Counted from the first letter of the stretch, positions 1 to 7,754 are shown. The stretch: 64,000 bases of DNA from an uncultured Ruminiclostridium sp. (GCA_947629925.1 CANRFO010000007.1:1-64000); one strand, 5' to 3'. The notes: generated by a model from the sequence alone, not told the origin. Translations and numbers: made by a program.

Positions 1-268
1 TTTTTCTTTCTCAACTTTCAGTCAGCTTTTTTATTTACTGCCTTTTGGCTTTTTTGTTGAGTTTTGCTCTTATCTAACCTTTTGATATAAAAGCAATATT
101 ATTTTGCGGGATAGGATCGCATTACGCCGTTCTATCCCGCTGTTTTTTGAAATGCCTCCTGCCGCTTAACTTTCGGCTTAACAGCGGCTTTGTTTTGAGG
201 GCATATCATTTATCAGCATTATAACAAGCCTAAAAACTTACGTTTCTGTTTTAAACCTTTTCTGTATC
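1..268. other. leading intergenic region with two hairpins
   Basis: No coding sequence is supported here. The stretch is AT-rich. It holds one clear intrinsic terminator (listed separately) and a second hairpin at about 161-188, with arms GCCGCT and AGCGGC flanked by TTAA on both sides. The terminator implies a + strand gene ending left of the window. The remainder shows no recognisable element. Confidence 0.5.
106..148 (+). terminator. intrinsic terminator of a gene left of the window
   Basis: Perfect 9-bp inverted repeat GCGGGATAG (106-114) and CTATCCCGC (132-140), followed at once by TGTTTTTT. This is the shape of a rho-independent terminator on the + strand. The gene it serves lies outside the window. 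Confidence 0.75.
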
Positions 269-297
269 TTGACAATCCCGCCTGCAAATACTATAAT
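269..297 (+). promoter_or_regulatory. SigA-type promoter for the flavin reductase-like gene
   Basis: -35 box TTGACA (269-274) and -10 box TATAAT (292-297) are both perfect consensus with a 17-base spacer. The start codon at 329 follows a strong AGGAGG ribosome site, leaving a leader of about 25 bases. Confidence 0.85.
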
Positions 298-328
298 TAA
301 ACTATAAATACATCAGGAGGTAATCACA

Positions 329-901
329 ATGAAGAAAAATTTAGGCACAGTCCCCGCCGTCTATCCTATGCCCGTACTTATGGTAGCGGCGTATGACGAA
401 CAGGGAAACGTAAACGTAATGAACGCCGCATGGGGTATGATATGCGGTATGGACAAGATAGCCCTTTTCATTGACGAGGAACACAAGACCACTCAGAATA
501 TCCTTAAAACAAAAGCCTTTACAGTCAGCCTTGCGGACAAAGCAAATATTGTTGCGGCGGACTTTTTCGGAATAGCCACAGGCAACAAAATGCCCGATAA
601 ATTTCAGCGTTCAGGCTGCCACGCTGTAAAAAGCAGTTTTGTGAACGCTCCTGTTATAGAGGAATTTCCCGTTGTAATGGAATGTGAGCTTGCGGAAATA
701 GTAAATACTCCCAATATGTACGCCGTAGTGGGAAAGATACTTAATACCGCCGCCGACGAATCCGTTCTTTCCGACAACGGCAAGGTAGACCCCACAAAGC
801 TGAACGCCCTTATATTTGACCAGTTCCAATCAGGTTATTATGTAACAGGCGAAAAAGCAGGGCAGGCGTGGAACGCAGGCTCTTCCCTTATGAAGAAATG
901 A
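329..901 (+). CDS. flavin reductase-like (FMN-binding split barrel) protein
   Basis: A 190-residue soluble protein. The opening (TVPAVYPMPVLMVAAYDEQG) and the MNAAWGMICGMDK and FTVSLADK stretches match the flavin reductase-like / FMN-binding split-barrel family. Those proteins bind FMN as small dimeric cytosolic redox proteins, often with rubredoxin-type partners. The length is usual for the family. The start follows AGGAGG at 316-321 and a perfect promoter. Rubrerythrin lies directly downstream but behind a terminator, so it is a separate unit. Co-location with rubrerythrin suggests a role in oxygen or peroxide defence, which is inference. The exact substrate cannot be read from the sequence. 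Confidence 0.85.
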   Translation: MKKNLGTVPAVYPMPVLMVAAYDEQGNVNVMNAAWGMICGMDKIALFIDEEHKTTQNILKTKAFTVSLADKANIVAADFFGIATGNKMPDKFQRSGCHAVKSSFVNAPVIEEFPVVMECELAEIVNTPNMYAVVGKILNTAADESVLSDNGKVDPTKLNALIFDQFQSGYYVTGEKAGQAWNAGSSLMKK

Positions 902-915
902 TTTTCAGACAAAAT

Positions 916-951
916 AAAAGCCGATTTTCCTTTGGAAAGATCGGCTTTTTT
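916..951 (+). terminator. terminator after the flavin reductase-like gene
   Basis: The arms AAAAGCCGATTTTCC and GGAAAGATCGGCTTTT form a strong stem with a TTT loop and end in a T-run. The hairpin lies 15 bases after the stop codon at 901. It also rules out a rubrerythrin start at 932, which would lie inside the hairpin. Confidence 0.85.
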
Positions 952-1003
952 GTATAAAATATCATCTTATGGGAAACACTTCCGACGAAAGGAAGGTGTT
1001 ATT

Positions 1004-1546
1004 ATGCAGCTTGCAGGCTCACAAACTCTCCAGAACATCAAGACCGCCTTTTTAGGCGAAAGTCAGGCGACGATAAAATATTACATCTACGGAAATATCG
1101 CCGAAAAGGACGGCTATCAGCAGATCAAAGGCGCTTTCGAGAACATCGCCCACAACGAATACGCCCACGCTCAGACCCTGCTCTCCCTTATCAGCGAGGG
1201 GATACCCGCGAATACCGCCAAAGCCCTTGAGAATGCGGCGGGCGGCGAGCATTACGAATGGGCTGAAGCGTATGCGGGCTTCTCCAAGACCGCCCGCGAC
1301 GAGGGCTTTGACAACATCGCCAACATTTTCGATATGATAGCGGCGATAGAAAAGGACCACGAAGCCCGCTTCCGCTTTCTTCTTGAACAGCTGAACACAG
1401 GCAAGGTCTTTTCCTCCGATGGGGAAACGGTATGGATATGTCGCAACTGCGGTCATATTTATGCGGGAGCTTCCGCTCCGCAGGTATGTCCCGTCTGCAA
1501 AAAGCCGCAGGCTTATTTTGAGCGCAAGGACGGCTATAAGCACTGA
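1004..1546 (+). CDS. rbr: rubrerythrin
   Basis: A 180-residue non-haem iron peroxidase that reduces H2O2 in the cytosol of anaerobes. Residues 1-135 form a ferritin-like four-helix domain with the diiron ligands visible in FLGESQA, HNEYAHA and EKDHEARF. Residues 145-175 form a rubredoxin-like site with two CxxC pairs (CRNCGHIY and CPVCKK). The start at 1004 is chosen because it follows GAAAGGAAGG and gives the standard N-terminus; an in-frame ATG at 932 lies in the upstream terminator. No strong separate promoter is obvious between that terminator and the start, so expression may use a weak promoter overlapping it. Confidence 0.93.
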   Translation: MQLAGSQTLQNIKTAFLGESQATIKYYIYGNIAEKDGYQQIKGAFENIAHNEYAHAQTLLSLISEGIPANTAKALENAAGGEHYEWAEAYAGFSKTARDEGFDNIANIFDMIAAIEKDHEARFRFLLEQLNTGKVFSSDGETVWICRNCGHIYAGASAPQVCPVCKKPQAYFERKDGYKH

Positions 1547-1562
1547 AAAACGCTGAAAAAGA

Positions 1563-1595
1563 AAAAGGATATACGGAAATACCGTATATCCTTTT
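1563..1595. terminator. bidirectional terminator between rubrerythrin and the zinc-ribbon gene
   Basis: Perfect 14-bp inverted repeat AAAAGGATATACGG / CCGTATATCCTTTT with a five-base loop. T-rich on the 3' side of both strands, it sits between convergent genes and can stop transcription from either side. Confidence 0.8.
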
Positions 1596-1679
1596 CTTGC
1601 CCCAAAACCGCGCTATGCGGATACGTTCTCAAGTTAAAAAACCGGATTAAGTATCAAAGTATCGGGGAGAAAGGCGAAA

Positions 1680-1955
1680 TTACTGCTCGCCCTTCTGCTT
1701 TGCGAAGCACTCGCTGCAATAAACAGGTCTGTCATCACGGGGCTGGAAAGGAACCTTAGCCTCGCCGCCGCAAGCTGCGCATACAGCGGTATACATTTCC
1801 TTGTTTCTGCCTGCGCTCTTTCTTGCGTCACGGCAGGCTTTGCAGCGCTGAGGTTCGTTTACGAAACCTTTTTCAGCGTAGAATTCCTGCTCGCCGGCGG
1901 TGAAAACGAATTCCTTACCGCAGTCCTTGCAGACAAGTGTTTTGTCTTCGTACAT
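1680..1955 (-). CDS. zinc-ribbon domain protein
   Basis: A 91-residue protein with four CxxC pairs: VCKDCG near residue 9, RCKACR near 38, VCAACG near 59 and YCSEC near 80. They are arranged as two zinc-ribbon units, each with a basic or aromatic linker. This matches the small probable zinc-ribbon proteins common in Clostridia, whose function is unknown. It lacks a signal peptide, so it is cytosolic. It lies downstream of a SigH-like sigma factor and a tRNA-like sequence in the same direction, so the three may be co-transcribed. RNA or DNA binding is plausible but not shown. Confidence 0.8.
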   Translation of the reverse strand: MYEDKTLVCKDCGKEFVFTAGEQEFYAEKGFVNEPQRCKACRDARKSAGRNKEMYTAVCAACGGEAKVPFQPRDDRPVYCSECFAKQKGEQ

Positions 1956-1982
1956 TTTGTTTTACCTCGCTTAAAAATTTTC

Positions 1983-2047
1983 CGACCCTGGACGGACTTG
2001 AACCGACACCTTTGATAAACAACGCTCTGTCATTAAGCTACCCGGTC
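1983..2047 (-). tRNA. degenerate or truncated tRNA-like sequence (about 65 nt)
   Basis: Read on the minus strand, the sequence begins GACCGGGTAGCTTAATGACA and has tRNA marks. The D-stem is GCTT/GAGC. The T-arm is GTCGG-TTCAAGT-CCGTC (one mismatch), with the invariant TTCAA. The acceptor ends GACC/GGTC pair, with two mismatches further in. The D-loop lacks the usual GG. Only 16 bases lie between the D-stem and T-stem, where about 23 are normal, so no 5-bp anticodon stem forms; at most TTG/CAA pairs around a TTTAT loop. No anticodon can be assigned. It is either a decayed tRNA gene or an unusual tRNA-like RNA, placed between the sigma factor and zinc-ribbon genes. Confidence 0.4.
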
Positions 2048-2072
2048 ATATAAGAAGCGCAAAGCGGGCGCT

Positions 2073-2657
2073 TCATTTTTTATTTTTTTCATTGAACATC
2101 GACTTCCTCAACTTCGATTTTGCCCTTGTAAGCGCGTTATCTACCGATTTTACGCTTATGCCGAGCTTCTGCGCTATCTGAACGTAGCTGTAAGCCGAAA
2201 GATAAAGGGAAAATACCTGCCGTTCCCGCTGCGAGAGCAGCTTCCCGATATTCCGCATTATCTCGTGGTTTTGTTCTTTTTCTATAAGAATGTCCTCTGC
2301 GCCGGGCTGCTCGTCCTGAATTTCTTCAACGTGGAATTCGTCCGGTGAAAGATAAGTAAGATGTCCTGATGCCGCCTTGGCTGCTGCCGATCTCATTCGG
2401 TTGGTTATGCACGCCGAGGCAAATGCGGCAAAAGCGCCTTTTTGCGGGTTATAAGCTCTTATGGCACTCAGAAGCCCCAAAAACCCCTCCGAAACAAGGT
2501 CGTCATTTTCCAGAAGATTGCTTTTGAAATGTGACGCCTTGGCTTTTATCAAAGGGATATATTCGGCGATAATCGTCGCCGTGTATTTGTCATGTTCAGC
2601 CGCATCGCCGTTCTTTTCAGCGAGAGCGGCGTTCAGCAAAAGCTGTTCATCGGTCAT
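2073..2657 (-). CDS. RNA polymerase sigma factor, SigH-like
   Basis: A 194-residue sigma-70 family factor. Region 2 is seen at about residues 40-100 (LIKAKASHFKSNLLENDDLVSEGF through FAAFASACITNRMRSA shows the core-binding and -10 recognition helices). Region 4 is at about 140-185 (LSQRERQVFSLYLSAYSYVQIAQKL then ISVKSVDNALTRAKSKLRK), very close to the SigH pattern KSIDNALQRVKRKL. Regions 1 and 3 are absent, as in SigH. The start at 2657 follows AAGGGGA, whereas an in-frame ATG at 2702 has a poorer site. A sporulation or stationary-phase role is inferred from the family; the genus is not known to sporulate readily. Confidence 0.85.
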   Translation of the reverse strand: MTDEQLLLNAALAEKNGDAAEHDKYTATIIAEYIPLIKAKASHFKSNLLENDDLVSEGFLGLLSAIRAYNPQKGAFAAFASACITNRMRSAAAKAASGHLTYLSPDEFHVEEIQDEQPGAEDILIEKEQNHEIMRNIGKLLSQRERQVFSLYLSAYSYVQIAQKLGISVKSVDNALTRAKSKLRKSMFNEKNKK

Positions 2658-2764
2658 TCCGATTCCCCTTGACAGTGAAGACCAGACGAAAGGCGACCGC
2701 ATTTCGTCCCGCTTCAGCTTGAATTATCCTCTGTCCGAGGCAAATGATGTAATTTTCGCTTTTG

Positions 2765-2794
2765 ATTATAACATTAAAGCTACATGCAAGTCAA
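2765..2794 (-). promoter_or_regulatory. promoter for the sigma factor gene
   Basis: On the minus strand, -35 TTGACT (2789-2794) and -10 TATAAT (2765-2770) with an 18-base spacer. The transcript would carry a leader of about 100 bases before the start at 2657. No other element is seen in 2703-2880. Confidence 0.6.
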
Positions 2795-2880
2795 TGAAAA
2801 ATTACAAACTGATAAAAATTTGTAACAATTATATCAAATCCGTTATCTGAAATTATGTAAAATTGCTTGACAAGCAGGCT

Positions 2881-3435
2881 TCATACAGCTTTTCTTCTGT
2901 CATAGGCGGCGCGGCCGCTTTCAAACAGGTTCCCGCCGTGGCAGTCAATGGTTACGATAAGAGGAAAATCTTTTATATAAAGCCTTTTCACGCTTTCACA
3001 GCCCAGATCCTCAAACGCGATAACTTCGCATTTTTCAATGCATTTGCAGGCGAGCGCCCCTGCGCCTCCGATAGCGCAGAAGTAAACGGCGTTGTTTCTT
3101 TTTATTGCTTCCACAACGTCGGCGTTTCTTTCGCCCTTACCTATCATCGCCTTCATTCCCAGATCAAGCAGCGCGGGAGCGTAAGGGTCCATTCTGCCCG
3201 AGGTGGTAGGACCGCAGGAGCCTATGACCATGCCTTCTTTTGTCCCCGTAGGACCCGCGTAGTAGATTGCCGACCCTTTGACAGGGAAGGGAAGCTCTTT
3301 ACCCTCTTTTATAAGCTGCATGAATCTTTTGTGTGCAGCGTCGCGTCCTGTATAGATTATCCCCGAAAGCTCCACCTTGTCGCCCGCTCTCAGCGTTGGC
3401 GCAAGCTCGTCAAGTCGGGATACGTCCAGCTTCAT
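2881..3435 (-). CDS. Fe-S class I fumarate hydratase, beta (C-terminal) subunit
   Basis: A 184-residue protein matching the beta subunit of two-subunit class I fumarase / L(+)-tartrate dehydratase. Family marks are LSGIIYTGRDAAHKRF, YYAGPTGT, GSCGPTTSGRMD and IGGAGAL. These enzymes interconvert fumarate and malate with an oxygen-sensitive 4Fe-4S cluster held mainly by the alpha subunit. The alpha gene is not adjacent: the upstream neighbour, 12 bases away and co-directional, is a DivIVA-like protein. The start follows AAAGGGGAATA. The partner must be encoded elsewhere, or the protein pairs differently; substrate choice (fumarate or tartrate) is not settled. Confidence 0.87.
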   Translation of the reverse strand: MKLDVSRLDELAPTLRAGDKVELSGIIYTGRDAAHKRFMQLIKEGKELPFPVKGSAIYYAGPTGTKEGMVIGSCGPTTSGRMDPYAPALLDLGMKAMIGKGERNADVVEAIKRNNAVYFCAIGGAGALACKCIEKCEVIAFEDLGCESVKRLYIKDFPLIVTIDCHGGNLFESGRAAYDRRKAV

Positions 3436-3447
3436 ACTTATTCCCCT

Positions 3448-4926
3448 TTAAAGCGAACCCGGGAAGGAAACGTCGGAACTCATGTCCTCGTCGTTTTCCT
3501 CTTCGGAATCGTCGCTCATAAAGGAGAAGTCGAACAAGTCGTCCTCTTTCTTTATAGCGGTCTCGGCGGCGGCTTTTTTCTTTGCTTCAGCTTCGGCTTC
3601 CGCCTGCGCGGCTATCTCCTTTGCGTCTATGGAATCTACATTAAGAGCGTCGCCGCCCTTTACTTCGTATCTTCCGTCGGAAGGCTCAACAGGGAACTCA
3701 TCTCCGCCTACGACTTCCTTTTCGGCGTCGGGAACCACCAAAAGCCCGTCAAGCTCTGCATATTCTTTTTTAGTCTGTTCTTCAATAAGCGCACTCAGAT
3801 CACGGTCGGGTTCTTCGGGAGCTGCCAGAATATCGGCGAACAGATCGGAACCGTCGTCGTTTTGCGCCGCGCCTGTTTTGGGAGGAGCGATCTCCTGAAC
3901 GTTATATTCGCCGTTATCGTCTGTTTCTTCTTCCGACGAATCGGCAAGAAGTGAAGCAAGCTCGTTGTCAAGAACTTCGGGCTCGAATTTTTCGGGGGCT
4001 TCTTCCTCGTCGGAATCGTCCGCCATAAGCGCGCTCAGGTCGTCGCTTACTTCTTCCTTAACATATTTCTTTACTTCGGTCGGTTTTTCATCAGCAAACG
4101 GAACAGCCGAAAGATCGTCTTCTCCCTCGTCTTCATCGTCTGCGCCTGCCATCATGTCTGCAAATTCAGCGTCGAATTCTATCGGCGGAGGAGGCGGAGC
4201 GGCTTTCTTTGCGGGAGCTTTTTCCTTTACGGGAGCAGGAGCCTTTGCTTCCTCTTCCTGAACTCTTATCTCTTCTTTAACAGCTTCTTCTTCCTGAACG
4301 TCTATTTCTTCAGGCGCGATTGCTGCTTCTGTTACTTCGTCAGCAGGCTTCGCGGTATAAGCATCTTCTCCTGCCGCTTCCGCAATTTCCGAAATATCCA
4401 CGTCGTCAAAAGCTCCGCTCCATGTTTCTTTCATGGTGGCGAGAGTTTTCTGAGTGGAATTGGCGATGGACCTGAGCTCGGTGACAAACTGCATATACGC
4501 TTTTGCAGCTCTTGCGTTAGCAGTTGCCTCGGAGCCGTTGGAAGACATGGCAGCGGTAAGCTGCGCATTAAGAGACTCCACCTTCTCGTTGCTTTCGCTG
4601 AGCTGGCGTCTCAGATCGTCTATCTGCCTTTGCTGACTTTTTATTATAGAAGTGCGTTCTCTTATTTTGTCGTTGAAATTGCGCTCAAGCTCGGAGCGAA
4701 TGACCTCGCGTTCGTGCTTGAGAGCCTCGTTGGAGGCGGCGGGGTTGTCGAGAGCATCGGCAAGCTTCTGCTCGAACTCCTCTTCCATTGATTTCATTTT
4801 TTTGCGCAGATTTGCGATATAAAGATTAACGTCGTTTTTGTCGAAACCGAACGCGGCGGTTTTGAATCCGCCCGATTCGTTCGCACTGCTGTTTGATGTG
4901 GTATTATTATTTTTTGTAGAAGCCAT
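3448..4926 (-). CDS. DivIVA-like acidic coiled-coil protein
   Basis: A 492-residue soluble protein. After a Ser/Asn-rich tail, residues 20-50 (FKTAAFGFDKNDVNLYIANL) resemble the DivIVA/GpsB N-terminal membrane-targeting motif. A heptad-rich coiled coil follows to about residue 120 (EEFEQKL, KSQQRQIDDLRRQLSESNEKV). The C-terminal two thirds are very acidic and low complexity (Asp/Glu/Ala runs, a PAPVKEKAPAKKAAPPPPP linker). Such proteins scaffold at poles or septa. The start at 4926 follows GGAGG; an in-frame ATG 18 bases upstream is less well placed. It has its own promoter and leads into the fumarase beta gene. Function in division is inferred from the N-terminal motif only. Confidence 0.7.
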   Translation of the reverse strand: MASTKNNNTTSNSSANESGGFKTAAFGFDKNDVNLYIANLRKKMKSMEEEFEQKLADALDNPAASNEALKHEREVIRSELERNFNDKIRERTSIIKSQQRQIDDLRRQLSESNEKVESLNAQLTAAMSSNGSEATANARAAKAYMQFVTELRSIANSTQKTLATMKETWSGAFDDVDISEIAEAAGEDAYTAKPADEVTEAAIAPEEIDVQEEEAVKEEIRVQEEEAKAPAPVKEKAPAKKAAPPPPPIEFDAEFADMMAGADDEDEGEDDLSAVPFADEKPTEVKKYVKEEVSDDLSALMADDSDEEEAPEKFEPEVLDNELASLLADSSEEETDDNGEYNVQEIAPPKTGAAQNDDGSDLFADILAAPEEPDRDLSALIEEQTKKEYAELDGLLVVPDAEKEVVGGDEFPVEPSDGRYEVKGGDALNVDSIDAKEIAAQAEAEAEAKKKAAAETAIKKEDDLFDFSFMSDDSEEENDEDMSSDVSFPGSL

Positions 4927-4956
4927 AAGAACCTCCGAATACACTAATTCAACAAT

Positions 4957-4985
4957 ATTATATCAGTAAAAAGCCTTAAAAGCAA
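4957..4985 (-). promoter_or_regulatory. promoter for the DivIVA-like gene
   Basis: Minus strand -35 TTGCTT (4980-4985) and -10 TATAAT (4957-4962), 17-base spacer, about 30 bases upstream of the start codon at 4926. Confidence 0.7.
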
Positions 4986-5113
4986 TAGTGATATTTCCTA
5001 AATTATGAAGGCATATTTTGTATTGGACGACTTTTCGGCGGGAAAAACAGCGTCGGCTCAGCTGCCTTATAACATATTTTTTTGTATTTTAAGGGATTTT
5101 TTTGAAAAAATAC

Positions 5114-5142
5114 TTGTCACGGAGCATTATTTAGTGTATAAT
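5114..5142 (+). promoter_or_regulatory. promoter for ireB
   Basis: -35 TTGTCA (5114-5119) and -10 TATAAT (5137-5142), 17-base spacer, about 77 bases before the start at 5220. Confidence 0.75.
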
Positions 5143-5219
5143 CAACAGTAAGGCATCGTGTACATATTTTTCCGCTGACGAGAAACAATGCCTTATTGAA
5201 ACGAACTGGAGTGAGTAAA

Positions 5220-5471
5220 ATGAACGAAAAGACCATGACCTTTTCGGTTCGCGACGAGCGCGAATCCGAGATGAAAGAAATACTCTGCACGGTTTACGGC
5301 GCGTTGAAGGAAAAAGGCTATAACCCCATCAATCAACTCGTAGGTTATATCCTTTCTGAAGACCCTACCTATATAACCACCTATAAAAACGCGCGAAGCC
5401 TTATCAGGCACATCGACCGCGACGAGCTTCTTCAGGCTTTGGTAAGAAATTACCTTGGCGAGGAGCTGTGA
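5220..5471 (+). CDS. ireB: IreB family regulatory phosphoprotein (UPF0297)
   Basis: An 83-residue protein matching the UPF0297/IreB family along its whole length ([52 protein letters not shown]). In Enterococcus, IreB is a small cytosolic protein phosphorylated by the PASTA kinase IreK on N-terminal Thr residues, and it tunes cell-envelope stress responses; Thr5 and Thr7 are present here. The start at 5220 follows GGAGTGAG and gives the family N-terminus. In many Firmicutes this gene sits between alaS and ruvX. Here it stands alone with its own promoter and terminator, which is a departure from the usual arrangement. Confidence 0.9.
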   Translation: MNEKTMTFSVRDERESEMKEILCTVYGALKEKGYNPINQLVGYILSEDPTYITTYKNARSLIRHIDRDELLQALVRNYLGEEL

Positions 5472-5492
5472 TTTAAGATCGTAAAGGAACGA

Positions 5493-5525
5493 AAGGGGAG
5501 TCGCCCGACGGCGGGCTCCTCTTTT
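5493..5525 (+). terminator. terminator after ireB
   Basis: Interrupted stem: AAGGGGA pairs with TCCTCTT and GCCCG pairs with CGGGC around ACGG, followed by TTTTT. It lies about 22 bases after the ireB stop. Confidence 0.7.
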
Positions 5526-5639
5526 TCTTGATAAAAATTGATTTCATAAATTTTACAGCATTTTTCAAGGCATAACGTCCGCATTTTTCAGCAAAATAAT
5601 ACCGACTTGAAAGTCAATAAAGCTGAAAGGACAACTGCA

Positions 5640-6692
5640 ATGAAAATAAAAGCTATAATAATAGCGTCAGCCATGATGTTTGCCTTCCTTGCCTCAGGCT
5701 GCACCGACAATAACAGCGGCAGCGGCGGCGGAAGCGGCAATTCTCAGTCATCTGCGACGGAGGATTCAAACCCCGGCGGCGATTCAAATGAAACAAACAA
5801 CGGCGAATATGAAAACGATGACGGCTTCTTCAATAACAGCGACGATTCATCAAAGGACGGCGAAGCCTCAGGCGAACCGTCCTCGGAAAATTCAGGCGAC
5901 GCTGACAGCTCGGAAAGCTCACAGAGCAGCGATATGTCTACCGCAGACAGCGACGCCACCCGCATAAGTCTGGGAGCGGAGGAACTCCGCTCCACCCTTA
6001 TAGGGTGGGGATTGGGAAAAGACCGTGACGAACTTTCCCGCCCCGTCGACGCCGTAAAAGCGCAGCGTCAGTACGGAAAATATTCTTCTCTTTTCATAGA
6101 CGCTTCGGGAAAGAACACCGTCTGCCTTACCTTTGACGAGGGGTACGAAAACGGCTGTACCGCCGATATTCTGGATACATTGAAAAAAACGGGCGTAAAA
6201 GCCGCTTTTTTTGTGACTTACGATTATTGCGTGAATTCGCCTGAGCTTGTTGAACGTATGATAAAAGAAGGTCATATAGTGGGGAATCATACCTATTCCC
6301 ACCCAAGCCTCCCCGAATGTACTGACGACGAAGTGAAGGAGGAAGTGATGCGCCTTCATGATTACGTCAAGGAAAATTTCGGTTATGAGATGAAGTATTT
6401 CCGCTTCCCAAAAGGCGAGTTCAGTGAAAAGACCCTTTCGCTCCTTCAGTCGATGGGCTATACGAGCGTGTTCTGGAGCTTTGCTTATCAGGACTGGGAC
6501 GTTGACCGTCAGCCTTCTGCCGCCGAAGCCGCAGAAAAGGTCACCTCGGCTACTCATCGCGGAGCAGTGTTCCTCCTCCACGCCGTATCTAAGGCGAACG
6601 CCGACGCTCTTGCCGACATTATCGACTATTGGAACACCGCAGGATATACCGTTGAAACACTTGACGACATAGATTTAAAGGAAAACGCATGA
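5640..6692 (+). CDS. PdaA-like polysaccharide deacetylase lipoprotein
   Basis: A 350-residue secreted lipoprotein. Residues 1-20 are a signal peptide with lipobox LASGC. Residues 21-110 form a low-complexity Ser/Gly/Asp/Asn linker that may span the wall. From about residue 155 comes a NodB-type deacetylase domain: TFDEGYENG holds the first Asp pair, HTYSHPS gives the two metal His, RFPKGEFSE follows, and LLHAVS carries the catalytic His. The TFDEGYENG motif is typical of PdaA, which makes muramic delta-lactam in spore cortex. A peptidoglycan or xylan substrate is equally possible. Start at 5640 follows AAAGGA. It overlaps the next gene by 4 bases (ATGA), so the two are translationally coupled. 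Confidence 0.87.
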   Translation: MKIKAIIIASAMMFAFLASGCTDNNSGSGGGSGNSQSSATEDSNPGGDSNETNNGEYENDDGFFNNSDDSSKDGEASGEPSSENSGDADSSESSQSSDMSTADSDATRISLGAEELRSTLIGWGLGKDRDELSRPVDAVKAQRQYGKYSSLFIDASGKNTVCLTFDEGYENGCTADILDTLKKTGVKAAFFVTYDYCVNSPELVERMIKEGHIVGNHTYSHPSLPECTDDEVKEEVMRLHDYVKENFGYEMKYFRFPKGEFSEKTLSLLQSMGYTSVFWSFAYQDWDVDRQPSAAEAAEKVTSATHRGAVFLLHAVSKANADALADIIDYWNTAGYTVETLDDIDLKENA

Positions 6693-7318
6693 CAAAAATT
6701 TACCTTGCGGAGACCCTCCGCGTTTCCGACGACGAACTGAAAGCGGCTTTGAACAAGCTGCCCCGCTGGCGCAGTGAAAAGCTTTCCAAATACAAAAACG
6801 GCTCCGATAAAGTAAACGGAGCCTTTGCCTATTTGCTTCTGGAAAAGCTTATGCTTGACGCTTACGGAGCGCTTGACAGCGCCCCTTTTACATATAACCT
6901 TTACGGGAAGCCGTTTTTCTCATCTTCCAACATTTTTTTCAGCCTCAGTCATTGCAGGGGCTTTGCGGCGGCGGCAGTCTCGGAATGTGAGATAGGTCTT
7001 GACATAATGGATAAACGTCCCGTAAGCGAAGACCTTGCGAAAAAAATATGCACGGAAAATGAACGGCGTCTTTTTGATTCCGCCGCGGACAAGCAGAGGT
7101 TTCTCCTGCGCCTGTGGTGTGAAAAGGAAAGCCTTGCAAAAAAGCGGGGAACAGGCTTTACAGAAGGATTTAAAGCCTTCGATACCGCCGTTTCCCCCGC
7201 CGAGTTTTTTACTGAAACATCTGAATACTGCCTTGCACTGAGCGGCGACAGCGCTGCCGAGGTGAAAGAGCTTGCCTGCGCGCCGCTTATTCAGTCTCTT
7301 CCCGTTCTTTGTCCATGA
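6689..7318 (+). CDS. 4'-phosphopantetheinyl transferase superfamily protein
   Basis: A 209-residue Sfp-type enzyme that moves the phosphopantetheine arm of CoA to a serine of a carrier protein. Family marks: NLYGKPFF then FSLSHCRGFAAAAVS, GLDIM (the Mg-binding Asp of the GxD motif), and the second motif WCEKESLAKKRGTGF, where the Glu and Lys act. Length is typical of Sfp rather than the short AcpS. No NRPS or PKS gene is in the window, so the carrier partner is unknown. It shares a 4-base overlap with the upstream deacetylase. Its 3' end runs 32 bases into the convergent MntR-like gene. Confidence 0.88.
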   Translation: MTKIYLAETLRVSDDELKAALNKLPRWRSEKLSKYKNGSDKVNGAFAYLLLEKLMLDAYGALDSAPFTYNLYGKPFFSSSNIFFSLSHCRGFAAAAVSECEIGLDIMDKRPVSEDLAKKICTENERRLFDSAADKQRFLLRLWCEKESLAKKRGTGFTEGFKAFDTAVSPAEFFTETSEYCLALSGDSAAEVKELACAPLIQSLPVLCP

Positions 7319-7670
7319 ACTCTTTAAGCCTGAGATATGTTTCCTCGCTTATAACGTGCTCCACCTTGCAGGCATCGTTTTCCGCAGTTATTGCGTTTAC
7401 GCCAAGCTTGCTTATAAAAAATTCCTTTATCAGCTTGTGACGGGAATATACCTCCTGTGCCCTTTTCAGCCCGCTTTTGGTAAGCTTTATCTGCCCGTCG
7501 GTCATCATTGTGATATATCCCAGCTCGCGCAGTATGCTCATTCCCTTGCTTACGCTGGGCTTTGAATAACCCATTTCCGTTGCGATGTCGATGGAGCGCA
7601 CATAACCTGTTCGCTGCTGCAAAATATATATCGTTTCGAGATAATCCTCGCCGGAACGCTGTATATCCAT
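7287..7670 (-). CDS. DtxR/MntR-family metal-dependent repressor
   Basis: A 127-residue DNA-binding regulator. Residues 5-60 form a winged helix-turn-helix (SGEDYLETIYIL, RSIDIATEMGYSKPSVSKGMSILRELGYI). Residues 62-120 form the metal-binding dimerisation domain: KSGLKRAQEVYSRHKLIKEFF, then ENDACKVEHVISEET with the Cys/Glu/His ligand set of this family. It lacks the C-terminal SH3 domain, as in MntR. It probably senses Mn2+ or Fe2+. The start at 7670 follows GGAGG. Its tail overlaps the 3' end of the convergent transferase gene. Regulated genes are not evident nearby; a manganese exporter (mntP) is at 58.7 kb. Confidence 0.88.
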   Translation of the reverse strand: MDIQRSGEDYLETIYILQQRTGYVRSIDIATEMGYSKPSVSKGMSILRELGYITMMTDGQIKLTKSGLKRAQEVYSRHKLIKEFFISKLGVNAITAENDACKVEHVISEETYLRLKEFMDKEREETE

Positions 7671-7725
7671 AACTGACCTCCGTGACAAATAAAAATGGAA
7701 CGTTTTAATTTGATATTATTAACTC

Positions 7726-7754
7726 ATTTTAACATATTTTTTTCATTTTTGCAA
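7726..7754 (-). promoter_or_regulatory. promoter for the MntR-like gene
   Basis: Minus strand -35 TTGCAA (7749-7754) and -10 TAAAAT (7726-7731) with a 17-base spacer. The region between here and the start at 7670 is AT-rich and could hold the repressor's own operator, but no clear palindrome is seen. Confidence 0.6.

Noticed and set aside
932-1003. A 24-residue N-terminal extension of rubrerythrin
   Set aside because: The upstream ATG lies in the terminator of the previous gene and has no ribosome site; the ATG at 1004 has one.
2863-3954. A 363-codon + strand frame opposite the fumarase and DivIVA-like genes
   Set aside because: Both minus-strand genes have clear family motifs and ribosome sites; the + frame has neither.
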